Assembly: GCA_046262995.1 (NCBI GenBank)
Contig: JBHELQ010000118.1
Span: 1-64,000, forward strand
Direction: 5' to 3'
Length of the DNA stretch: 64,000 bases
Source: JBHELQ01 sp046262995
Lineage (GTDB): Bacteria; Actinomycetota; Thermoleophilia; Solirubrobacterales; Thermoleophilaceae
The notes under the pieces were generated by a model, which was given only the letters and a program-made list of their open reading frames with translations, was not told where the DNA came from and did not search any database. Made by a program: the position numbers and the translations under genes. Below are positions 34,949-42,097 of this stretch, piece after piece (the stretch's first letter is position 1; the number at the start of each line of letters is the position of its first letter).

Positions 34949-35559
34949 ACGAGCTCGAACGGACTCTGCGAGACGCGGCGGCGAAGCTGCCCGCCCCCCC
35001 GCCGGAGGCCGCCGGCCACGGCCTGGCGCGCGCGGCGGCGGATGCGCGCCTGCTCGACGTGGCCTACTCCGGGGTCGACACGCCCTTCGGACGCCTGCTC
35101 GTGGCCGCGACCCCGCGCGGGCTCGTGCACGTGTCCTTTCCCGAGGCGCCCACGGATTCCGTGCTGGAGCGACTCGCCACGCGCCTGTCGCCGCGCATGC
35201 TAGAGGCGCCCGAGCGGCTGGACGAGGTCCGGCGCGAGCTGGACGAGTACTTCCAGGGCCGGCGCCGGCGATTCGACCTTCCGCTCGACTGGTCGCTCGC
35301 GCGCGGCTTTCACCGCAGCGTGCTGCGTACGACCGCGCGCATCGGCTACGGCCGGGTGAGGAGCTACTCCGAAGTCGCCGCGCGCGCGGGCAGCCCGCGT
35401 GCCGTCAGGGCGACCGGGAACGCGCTCGGCGCCAACCCGATCCCGGTGGTCGTGCCCTGCCACCGGGTCGTGAGGACCGGGGGCGCCCTCGGGGGCTATG
35501 GCGGCGGCCTCGACCGCAAGGAGTACCTGCTGCGGCTCGAGGGCGCGCTTCCGGGCTAG
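34945..35559 (+). CDS. ogt: methylated-DNA-protein-cysteine methyltransferase with N-terminal extension
   Basis: The 204-residue product has the O6-alkylguanine transferase domain from about 36 to 200. The suicide cysteine is Cys172 in IPVVVPCHRVV, and GGYGGGLDRKEYLL follows. The protein transfers alkyl groups from guanine to itself. Residues 1-35 (MNELERTLRDAAAKLPAPPP onward) precede the usual start and resemble the helical N-termini of anti-sigma factors. ATG 34945 overlaps the sigma stop, which fixes this start. The pairing suggests that Ogt may bind or be regulated with the sigma factor. Its stop lies in a CTAG shared with the next gene. Confidence 0.9.
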   Translation: MNELERTLRDAAAKLPAPPPEAAGHGLARAAADARLLDVAYSGVDTPFGRLLVAATPRGLVHVSFPEAPTDSVLERLATRLSPRMLEAPERLDEVRRELDEYFQGRRRRFDLPLDWSLARGFHRSVLRTTARIGYGRVRSYSEVAARAGSPRAVRATGNALGANPIPVVVPCHRVVRTGGALGGYGGGLDRKEYLLRLEGALPG

Positions 35560-36179
35560 ATTCGCGGGAGCACCGCTGCGAGCGCGAGCTGGACGAGCGG
35601 GCCGGCAGGCAGGCCGGCCACGGTCCCTCCGGCCTCCTCCACCGTGGGCTCCCCGCCGCGACTCTTGACTCTGGCCCGCAGGTTCAGCACGAGCGGCAGG
35701 CCGCCTCCCATGAGTCCCCCCGCGAGCCCACCGAGGCCCTCGCCGAGCGGGCCCCCGGCCCTCCCGCCCAGGAAGCGCGCCAGGGCACGCGGGCTGGTCT
35801 CGCCCTCCAGCCGCACCTGGTAGTCCTCGCGTCCCTCCGGACGCTCGAGCACGAAGGTGCCGAGGTCGAGCGGTCCCATCCGCGTGTCGCGCAGTCGGAC
35901 CTGAACCTCGTCGAAGCCGTCGAGCCGTTCGAGCAGCAGTCGCTCGTGTCCCGGCTCGAGCCTCAGGCGCCGGGCCTTCACCTTCAGCGAGTCGCCCTCG
36001 CCGAACAGCAGGCGCAGCACGGGAAATGCGTCCAGCGAGACGTCGGCGTGTCCACCTCCCGCTTCGAGGCGATCGGCCACCCTGCGCTCGGCGAAGCCGG
36101 GCACGAGCAGCTGGGCGGCGATCGCCAATGCGGCGAGCACCCCTGCAGCTGCGCATAAAAGAACGACCACCCTGGGCAT
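35556..36179 (-). CDS. LmeA-like phospholipid-binding protein (DUF2993)
   Basis: The 207-residue protein starts with a membrane anchor or signal helix (about 3-22). A DUF2993-type tubular lipid-binding domain follows: FAERRVADRLE, DVSLDAFPVLRLLFGEGDSLKVKARRL in outline, LDGFDEVQVRLRDTRMGPLDLG, and a Gly-rich segment near 140-160. In mycobacteria LmeA is a periplasmic phospholipid binder needed for mannan lengthening. It is convergent with ogt (shared CTAG), and its start lies 17 bases from tRNA-Ser(GCU) on the other strand. Confidence 0.72.
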   Translation of the reverse strand: MPRVVVLLCAAAGVLAALAIAAQLLVPGFAERRVADRLEAGGGHADVSLDAFPVLRLLFGEGDSLKVKARRLRLEPGHERLLLERLDGFDEVQVRLRDTRMGPLDLGTFVLERPEGREDYQVRLEGETSPRALARFLGGRAGGPLGEGLGGLAGGLMGGGLPLVLNLRARVKSRGGEPTVEEAGGTVAGLPAGPLVQLALAAVLPRI

Positions 36180-36195
36180 ACAATCGAAGTGTCCC

Positions 36196-36284
36196 GGAGA
36201 GGTGGCCGAGTGGCTGAAGGCACTCGCCTGCTAAGCGAGTAGGGGGTTCACGCTCCCTCGCGGGTTCGAATCCCGCCCTCTCCG
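36196..36284 (+). tRNA. tRNA-Ser (anticodon GCU)
   Basis: Acceptor GGAGAGG pairs with CCTCTCC, with discriminator G36284. The anticodon stem CTCGC/GCGAG encloses CTGCTAA. A long variable arm (AGTAGGGGGTTCACGCTCCCTC) and T-loop TTCGAAT are present. CCA is not encoded. Confidence 0.95.
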
Positions 36285-36316
36285 CTCCGAAGCAGGGAAA
36301 TAGGGGAATTCCTGTA

Positions 36317-36589
36317 GTGCTAGCGCTCTCGCTCTTATTCGAGATCATCCTGGGGTGGTTCGCCATCTCCCTTGGGGCGAGCGTCCTCGTGATCGTCCTG
36401 GGGTCGTTCCGGAGCAGACAACGCCGCCGTGATCTCGGGGAGCGCCGGGACGGGCCGTCCGACCGACGCGACGGACCGGCCGACCGTCGTCAGGGACGGC
36501 CCGATCCGCGCCCGCAGCGCTTCGAGCGCCGGCGCGCGGCCGGCGACCGGCGCAGGGGCGCGGCGGATCGCCGGGTGGCGCCGGTCTAG
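36317..36589 (+). CDS. small membrane protein with Arg/Asp-rich tail
   Basis: The 90-residue frame starts at GTG 36317. Residues 1-31 form a membrane helix with few charges (LLFEIILGWFAISLGASVLVIVLG). The rest is a hydrophilic tail built from degenerate RRDGPxD-type repeats and Arg clusters, probably cytoplasmic and disordered. The start has only a weak GGGGAA site 10 bases upstream. I recognise no family. It follows tRNA-Ser(GCU). Confidence 0.5.
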   Translation: MLALSLLFEIILGWFAISLGASVLVIVLGSFRSRQRRRDLGERRDGPSDRRDGPADRRQGRPDPRPQRFERRRAAGDRRRGAADRRVAPV

Positions 36590-36744
36590 TCGGAGGAGCG
36601 CCCTGGCCTCGCCGGCGTAGGCCGCCGCCCGGCTGCTTGACAGACACGCGGACCGCCCCCACACTGGCCACAGCAGGGGGAGTTCAGGCCCAGGGTGGGT
36701 CTGCAGGGAATCCGTACCCAGACCGGACTCAAGGAGGAGCAAGG

Positions 36745-37239
36745 ATGGGTCGTATACGACTACGTCGCGCATGGCGCGCGGCAACAGCCACGTTCTGCGC
36801 CGCTTTTGTGGTGCTGGCCGTGGTCGCGACCGGCGCGCTTGGCGCCGATCCGAAGGGCAACAACGGCACGATCAAGATCGACGACGTGCCGTTCGACAGC
36901 CACCCGAACAACGAGCCGCACGTCGGCTGCGTGTTCCAGGTGGACTTCTACGGTTTCGACAAGGGGCCGTACAACGCCAAGGTGACGTTCCAGCTGCAGC
37001 CGCCGAGCGGCCGCCGTGTGCTGCGGACGGACACCGTGTTCATCGGCGAGGACGCCGCCGGAGGCGGGACCGACCTCGACGCCGAGCGCACCTACGACCT
37101 GAACCTGGACGTGATGCGCAGCGAGTTCCACCCGAAGCAGGGTTGGCACATCGAGGTCATCGTCGAGGCGCCGGGAGCAGGCGGCAAGATCGCCAGGAAG
37201 AGCAAGGTCTTCTGGGCGCACGACTGCATCGATCCGTGA
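36745..37239 (+). CDS. secreted protein of unknown function
   Basis: The 164-residue product starts at ATG 36745 behind an AAGGAGGAG ribosome site. It has a signal peptide (about 1-33, VVATGALGAD). The mature part is beta-rich with NNGTIKIDDVPFDSHPNNEP, a conserved-looking GCVFQVDFYGFDKG, and two Cys (in HVGCVF and HDCIDP) that may pair. I recall similar secreted proteins in many actinobacteria without an assigned role. The open frame upstream of 36745 lacks coding character. Two hairpins follow the stop. Confidence 0.7.
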   Translation: MGRIRLRRAWRAATATFCAAFVVLAVVATGALGADPKGNNGTIKIDDVPFDSHPNNEPHVGCVFQVDFYGFDKGPYNAKVTFQLQPPSGRRVLRTDTVFIGEDAAGGGTDLDAERTYDLNLDVMRSEFHPKQGWHIEVIVEAPGAGGKIARKSKVFWAHDCIDP

Positions 37240-37248
37240 TCCCGGCAC

Positions 37249-37265
37249 GACCGCTCTGAGCGGTC
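37249..37265 (+). repeat. small inverted repeat after the secreted-protein gene
   Basis: GACCGCT and AGCGGTC (7 base pairs, 3-base loop) lie 10 bases past the stop. It may assist the larger terminator that follows. Confidence 0.45.
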
Positions 37266-37287
37266 GAATCGGAATCCGTCGGTAGGT

Positions 37288-37317
37288 GAGAGGCTCGGTC
37301 GAACGACCGGGCCTCTC
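37288..37317 (+). terminator. strong terminator hairpin
   Basis: GAGAGGCTCGGTCG (37288-37301) pairs with CGACCGGGCCTCTC (37304-37317), giving up to 14 pairs with one T-G wobble and a tiny loop. It lies between the secreted-protein gene and tRNA-Arg and probably insulates the tRNA. Confidence 0.7.
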
Positions 37318-37358
37318 GCAATTCGGGGCGGAGGAGTTCGGCTACCCTCTCTGCCCGG

Positions 37359-37432
<74 letters not shown>

Positions 37433-37439
37433 TTCCGAG

Positions 37440-37463
37440 GAAGCCCTGCTATGGCGGGGCTTC
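37440..37463 (+). terminator. terminator after tRNA-Arg
   Basis: GAAGCCCTGC and GCGGGGCTTC form a 10-pair stem with one wobble and a TATG loop, followed by TCGTTGT. The position 7 bases after the tRNA fits its terminator. Confidence 0.7.
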
Positions 37464-37580
37464 TCGTTGTCAGGAGAGCTGTCACGGGCGTTTCCAGGCA
37501 GTGGGCCAACTGGCTTGCCGTCGCACGCTCGCTTTAGCAACAGTCGCGGGTGCTGGTTCCGACCTAGCCGCCCATCATGG

Positions 37581-39230
37581 TCACGGGCTCAGGCGAGTGT
37601 GAGCGCGCTTTGTATACAGGCGGAGCCCGCCCACGACGCGGAACCTGTACGAGGCACGGTGCCCATGCAGGTAGAGAGCCGTCGCCCGGGGATCCCCAAG
37701 CCATCGAGCCTCCGGATTTTGCGCTCGCAGAGCATCGCGCGGGTCAACAACGACCGCGTCCGTCCTCCGGTCAGGCGCGCCGCCGACCAGCGCGCGCGGG
37801 AGGTAGTTCCGCAGCACGAACGCCTTCCCGATCACGACGACATTCGCTCGATCCAAGCCCTCGCGTCTGAGTGTCTTGGCAACCGGCGCGTAGCCGCTTC
37901 CGTCGAAGTGGCCGAGATCGACGAGCATCTTGCCGGCAACGCCAAACAGCACCGCCAAGGTGCCAGCTCCTACGATGCGGTACCAGCCTGGTCGCCTCAG
38001 AAGCGCATGGAGTGATAGGCCTGCCAGCAGAGTGAGCGGAGCGACGTAGATGTAGTAGTAGTGCTCGATCACCTTGTTGCTGACGAACGCCAGGTAGACA
38101 AACGGGCCGGTCAGCGCTGTCCCCAGGTATACGACTAACCGACGGTCGAGCAGGAAGGGCGAGACAACCGCGAGTGCGACAAGGCACACGCTCGCCACCG
38201 GTCCGACGTTGTGCCAGTGGAACCAGAGCGTGGCCCACCACGGAGGATCCAGGTACGGCTTACCGGCCACCAAGATAGGAGAGCCTCCGTGGGACGTTTG
38301 GAACTCGAACATCTCGTGTATCCGATGCCCTGCCGTTCCGATCACCGGAAGATAAGTCGCCACCGCGGTGATCGCGCAGGCGGCCACCGCGGCACTGGCT
38401 TGTGCGGCGACGGCCCGGGACCGCTTCAGGACGGCGATCGCCAGTAGCGACGGCAGTACAAAGATCCCCGGTGGCTTTGAGGCCGCCGCGCAGCCGGCTA
38501 GGAAGCCAGCAATGAGCGCCCAGCGCCATCGCCCCGAGCGATACCACTGCCAGCCGGCCAGCAGCGCTCCGCTCATGAAGGCGACCATGAAGGGATCCAG
38601 TAGCCCGAATCGTTCGATCCTGAAGGGAGTGACGAAGCCTGCCGCATGCGGGATCAGCGACCAGAGGGCGAACGTGATCAACCCGGCAACGAAGCCAGCC
38701 TCACGGCTGGCGAACAGCATCAGCGCCACGCCGGTGAGAAGCCCTGCAATAGCCGCCGGTGTGCGCAGGGTGACCTCGTCGTTATTTCCAGCGACGAGCT
38801 GGGCAGCACCGAGGATGTACTTGGCAAGGAACGGATGCTCGGGATTGAGAGAAAAGGACCCGTTGAAGTACTCGTAGCCCGCCCTGCGGTAACCAAGCTC
38901 GTCATCGGTCCACGAAGCCGCTCGCAGCCGGTAGAACAGAACAAAAGCGGCCAGTCCCAGGAGTGTCGCCAGCGCGAGCAGCCGAAGTAACGATTCCCTG
39001 TCCGCACTCAGAAGGTCGCGGATCGACCGCGGTGAGGCGAGTACGCCGGCGACGCACCCGCCCCCGGCCACGAGTAGAGCGCCTGCAAGCGCCGCGACCC
39101 TCTGCTTCCACCCGAAAGTCCCCAGCCCACTGCCTTGGAAGAACAGATCCGCACTCAAGGCACCTAGGACGAGGAACGCTCCTAGCGCAGCGACCGAAAG
39201 CGCCACGAGAATGCGTCGGTTCGTTCTCAC
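37581..39230 (-). CDS. GT39/ArnT-like polytopic glycosyltransferase
   Basis: The 549-residue protein has about 11-13 helices. The first outer loop carries the acidic motif WTDDELGYRRAGYEYFNG (near 110-127), typical of the catalytic Asp/Glu loop of GT-C enzymes that use polyprenyl-phosphate sugars. PEHPFLAKYILG follows, also a family hallmark (DHPPL-like). The C-terminal 120 residues form an outer soluble domain. Codon use is visibly less GC-biased than in the neighbours (many TCA, GTA, CGA, AGT). It sits alone, downstream of tRNA-Arg on the opposite strand, which hints at acquisition. The acceptor, protein or lipid, cannot be told. Confidence 0.8.
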   Translation of the reverse strand: MRTNRRILVALSVAALGAFLVLGALSADLFFQGSGLGTFGWKQRVAALAGALLVAGGGCVAGVLASPRSIRDLLSADRESLLRLLALATLLGLAAFVLFYRLRAASWTDDELGYRRAGYEYFNGSFSLNPEHPFLAKYILGAAQLVAGNNDEVTLRTPAAIAGLLTGVALMLFASREAGFVAGLITFALWSLIPHAAGFVTPFRIERFGLLDPFMVAFMSGALLAGWQWYRSGRWRWALIAGFLAGCAAASKPPGIFVLPSLLAIAVLKRSRAVAAQASAAVAACAITAVATYLPVIGTAGHRIHEMFEFQTSHGGSPILVAGKPYLDPPWWATLWFHWHNVGPVASVCLVALAVVSPFLLDRRLVVYLGTALTGPFVYLAFVSNKVIEHYYYIYVAPLTLLAGLSLHALLRRPGWYRIVGAGTLAVLFGVAGKMLVDLGHFDGSGYAPVAKTLRREGLDRANVVVIGKAFVLRNYLPRALVGGAPDRRTDAVVVDPRDALRAQNPEARWLGDPRATALYLHGHRASYRFRVVGGLRLYTKRAHTRLSP

Positions 39231-39350
39231 ATGCGCCGGATAGCAGCCAAGCGCGTCGAGGCTAACGGAGCTGCCGCGTGTCGTGAAGTTTCGGGGAAGT
39301 GGGTCCGAGTGCGTCCCGATCGGCCATCGCCAGCCACGGCTGAGGAAGGG

Positions 39351-40532
39351 TTAGGGCTGCAGCAGGACCTTGATGGTGCCGTCCTGCTTCTGCTGGAAGG
39401 CGGCGTACGCTTCCGGCGCGCGCTTCAACGGCATGCGGTGGGTCGCGAAGTCGTCGACGCCCAGCGGGTCGTCGTCGCCCAGCAGCGGCAGGATGTGGTC
39501 CGCCCAGCGGCGGACGTTCGCCTGGCCCATCCGCAGCTGGATCTGCTTGTCGAAGATGGTGAACATCGGCAGCGGATCGGCCATGCCGCCGTAGACGCCG
39601 CTCAGCGAGATGGTGCCGCCGCGGCGCACGATGTCGATGGCCAGATAGAGGGCGTTCAGGCGGTCGACTCCGCCCTTCAGCATCACCTTCTGCGCGAGCA
39701 GGTCGGGCAGCATGCCGGCCAGCTGGTGGGCGAGCTTCCCGAACGGAGCGCCGTGCGCCTCCATTCCCACCGCGTCGATCACGGAATCGGGCCCGCGTCC
39801 GTCGGTCATGTCGCGAATCAGGTCGCCCAGGTCGTCCTCGTGGTCGTTCAGGTCGACCACCTCGACGCCGCGGGCGCGCGCTCGCTCCAGGCGCTCCGGC
39901 ACCAGATCGACGCCGATCGCCCGCTGACCGCGATGCAGCGCGATTCGGCAGCACATGTCTCCGATCGGCCCGAGTCCGAGCACGACCACGCTGCCGCCGT
40001 CGGGTACCTCGGCGTACTCCACCGCCTGCCAGGCAGTGGGCAGCACGTCCGACAGGTAGACGTAGCGGTCGTCGGGTGGCCCCTCCGGCACCTTGATGGC
40101 GCTGTAGTGGGCCTGAGGGACCCGCAACAGCTCCGCTTGGCCGCCGGGGACCTGTCCGTAGAGCTTGGTGTAGCCGAATAGCGCCGCGCCCATGCCCTGA
40201 TCTCGCACCTGGGTCGTTTCGCACTGGGTCTGGAGCCCCTGGTCGCACATGAAACAGTCGCCGCAGGCGATCTGGAACGGCACCACCACGCGGTCGCCGG
40301 CCGCCAGGTCGTCCACTTCGCTGCCGACCTCCTCCAGGATCCCCATCGACTCGTGGCCGAGGATGTCGCCCTCCTCGAGGAACGGCCCCATCACCTCGTA
40401 CAGATGCAGGTCCGACCCGCAGATGCCGGTCGAGGTGATGCGCACGATCGCGTCCTTCGGGTCCTGGATCACCGGATCGGGCACGGTGTCCACCCGCACG
40501 TCGCGCTTGCCGTGCCAGGTCACCGCCTTCAT
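39351..40532 (-). CDS. zinc-dependent alcohol dehydrogenase (formaldehyde-dehydrogenase-like MDR)
   Basis: The 393-residue medium-chain dehydrogenase has the catalytic zinc ligands in TGICGSDLHLY and GHESMG, a structural zinc loop CGDCFMCDQGLQTQC, and a Rossmann motif VVVLGLGPIGDMCCR. The order and spacing match glutathione-independent formaldehyde dehydrogenase-like enzymes. It should oxidise an alcohol or aldehyde hydrate with NAD. It follows the F420-type oxidoreductase gene by 48 bases on the same strand, so the VOC, LLM and ADH genes probably form one transcript. Confidence 0.88.
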   Translation of the reverse strand: MKAVTWHGKRDVRVDTVPDPVIQDPKDAIVRITSTGICGSDLHLYEVMGPFLEEGDILGHESMGILEEVGSEVDDLAAGDRVVVPFQIACGDCFMCDQGLQTQCETTQVRDQGMGAALFGYTKLYGQVPGGQAELLRVPQAHYSAIKVPEGPPDDRYVYLSDVLPTAWQAVEYAEVPDGGSVVVLGLGPIGDMCCRIALHRGQRAIGVDLVPERLERARARGVEVVDLNDHEDDLGDLIRDMTDGRGPDSVIDAVGMEAHGAPFGKLAHQLAGMLPDLLAQKVMLKGGVDRLNALYLAIDIVRRGGTISLSGVYGGMADPLPMFTIFDKQIQLRMGQANVRRWADHILPLLGDDDPLGVDDFATHRMPLKRAPEAYAAFQQKQDGTIKVLLQP

Positions 40533-40580
40533 CGTCGTCCCGCTACCCGCCGCGGCCGGGGCGAAACGACCTGGCGCGCG

Positions 40581-41543
40581 TCAGCCCCGGGCCGCCGCGG
40601 CGAACGCCTCGAGCTCGCGCGGGATGTCCGGCCCGGCCGGCTGGTAGGCGATCTCGGTGGCCCCGGCCTGCTCGAGCTGCGCGAGCTGCTCGGGCCAGGC
40701 CGCGGCCGGCAGGGCGAGCCCGAAGCCCTTCAGCAGGTCGCCGCCGATGAAGGGCCGGTCGCGGTCGTGCACGAAGACGAGGTGGCCGTAGTGCATCGCC
40801 AGGTGGCGCTCCTCCTCGGGCACGTCGTCGTAGGCGGACAGCCATTCCTGTCCGCGCTCGTCGAGCAGCCCGTGCTCCGCGCCGTAGTGGAGACGCACCG
40901 CCGCGGCGTGGCCGGCGGCCGCCACGGCGCGGTCGGAGCCCGGGTCCTCGCCGTCCTCCAGCACCGTCCCGTAGGTCAGGACGATGCTCCAGTCGAAGCC
41001 TTCGATCGGCGCGGCGCCGAAGACGCCGTCGCCCAGCTCCTTCGCGACCGCGATCCCCTTGGGCCCGGCGGCCCCGATCACGAACGGGACCTGTATCGGC
41101 CGCGCCGGAGCGAAGCCCTCGGTATGGAGCATCTCGATCCGCGCGCCGTCCCAATCGGCGCGCTCGCCCCGGAGCAGTGCCTGCAGCGTGCGCACGTACT
41201 CCGCCACCTGCTTCCACGGAAGCGCCCGCTTGCCCATCGCCATCCGTCCCGTGAAGCCCGAGCCCACCGCCACGACCACGCGCTCCTCGCCCGCCAGCGA
41301 CACGAGCGTGCCGATGCCGGCGGCGTTGGTCATCGGATGGCGGTTGCTCGGCACGAGCACGCCGGGGCCGAGCACGATCCGCTCGGTCAGCTCCGCCGCT
41401 CGGCAGAGCTGGACCCAGACGTCGGGATAGAGCGCCGGCGAGTCGTAGAAGAACGCGCGGCGGTAGCCGAGCGATTCCGCGATGCGCGCGTGCTCGTGAC
41501 TCTCGAGTCCGGTGGCGAACGCGCATGAGAGCTCGAGCGCCAT
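40581..41543 (-). CDS. LLM-class (F420-type) oxidoreductase
   Basis: The 320-residue protein has the luciferase-like TIM-barrel pattern: AESLGYRRAFFYDSPALYPDVW, RIVLGPGVLVPSNRHPMTNAAG and VAVGSGFTGRMAMGKR. This resembles F420-dependent members in actinobacteria. It likely transfers hydride between F420 (or FMN) and an unknown substrate. ATG 41543 lies 3 bases after the VOC gene stop. A role in the same pathway as the neighbouring VOC and ADH genes is inferred from this tight layout. Confidence 0.83.
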   Translation of the reverse strand: MALELSCAFATGLESHEHARIAESLGYRRAFFYDSPALYPDVWVQLCRAAELTERIVLGPGVLVPSNRHPMTNAAGIGTLVSLAGEERVVVAVGSGFTGRMAMGKRALPWKQVAEYVRTLQALLRGERADWDGARIEMLHTEGFAPARPIQVPFVIGAAGPKGIAVAKELGDGVFGAAPIEGFDWSIVLTYGTVLEDGEDPGSDRAVAAAGHAAAVRLHYGAEHGLLDERGQEWLSAYDDVPEEERHLAMHYGHLVFVHDRDRPFIGGDLLKGFGLALPAAAWPEQLAQLEQAGATEIAYQPAGPDIPRELEAFAAAARG

Positions 41544-41546
41544 GAC

Positions 41547-42002
41547 TCAGCCGAGCAGCTCCTCGAGATTGCCAGGAGCCTGGCGCCGTGCCTTCTCGTC
41601 GTCGGCGGCGTCCGACTGGGCCAGCTGGATCAGGGTGCCGTGCGCCTTCGACGGGCGCAGGAAGGCCTCCATCCAGCCCGGGTCGTCCAGCTTCACGTCG
41701 ACCAGCTCGTAGCCCCTTGACTCCACCTCCGCGATCGCCGCGCGAATGTCGTCCGTCTTGAACGTCATGTGGTGGAGGCCCTCGCCGAATCGCTCCAGGA
41801 AGCGGGTCAGGAAGCCGTCCGCGAGCGGCTCGAGCAGCTCCACCTTGCCGCCGTTCGCATAGCGGAATTGGACCCAGCGCCAGCCCGCGTCCTGGTCGCC
41901 GCCCATCAGGTACTCGCCTCCGAGCGCGTCCCGGAACAGCGGCAGCGCCGACTTGATCGACCTGACCGCGACCGCGACGTGGTCCAGTTCCATGCTCGCC
42001 AT
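41547..42002 (-). CDS. VOC-fold protein, methylmalonyl-CoA-epimerase/glyoxalase-like
   Basis: The 151-residue protein has two beta-alpha-beta-beta-beta units. Metal ligand candidates are His in ELDHVAVAV (near 7), His in GLHHMTFKTDD (near 77) and Glu in KVELLEPL (near 55). The DHVAVAV and HHMTFKTDDI segments resemble methylmalonyl-CoA epimerase and related isomerases. It starts at ATG 42002, or ATG 41993 if MELDH is the true N-terminus. It leads the VOC-LLM-ADH group and is divergent from the acyl-CoA ligase gene. Confidence 0.78.
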   Translation of the reverse strand: MASMELDHVAVAVRSIKSALPLFRDALGGEYLMGGDQDAGWRWVQFRYANGGKVELLEPLADGFLTRFLERFGEGLHHMTFKTDDIRAAIAEVESRGYELVDVKLDDPGWMEAFLRPSKAHGTLIQLAQSDAADDEKARRQAPGNLEELLG

Positions 42003-42097
42003 CGGCCCACATATAAGCCGCTGCCGGGCGATCGGCGTCGCCCGGTCGAGTGAGGCCGCGCTAGGCTCGGGCGCCCCACCGACGCGAGGAGCGGGAA

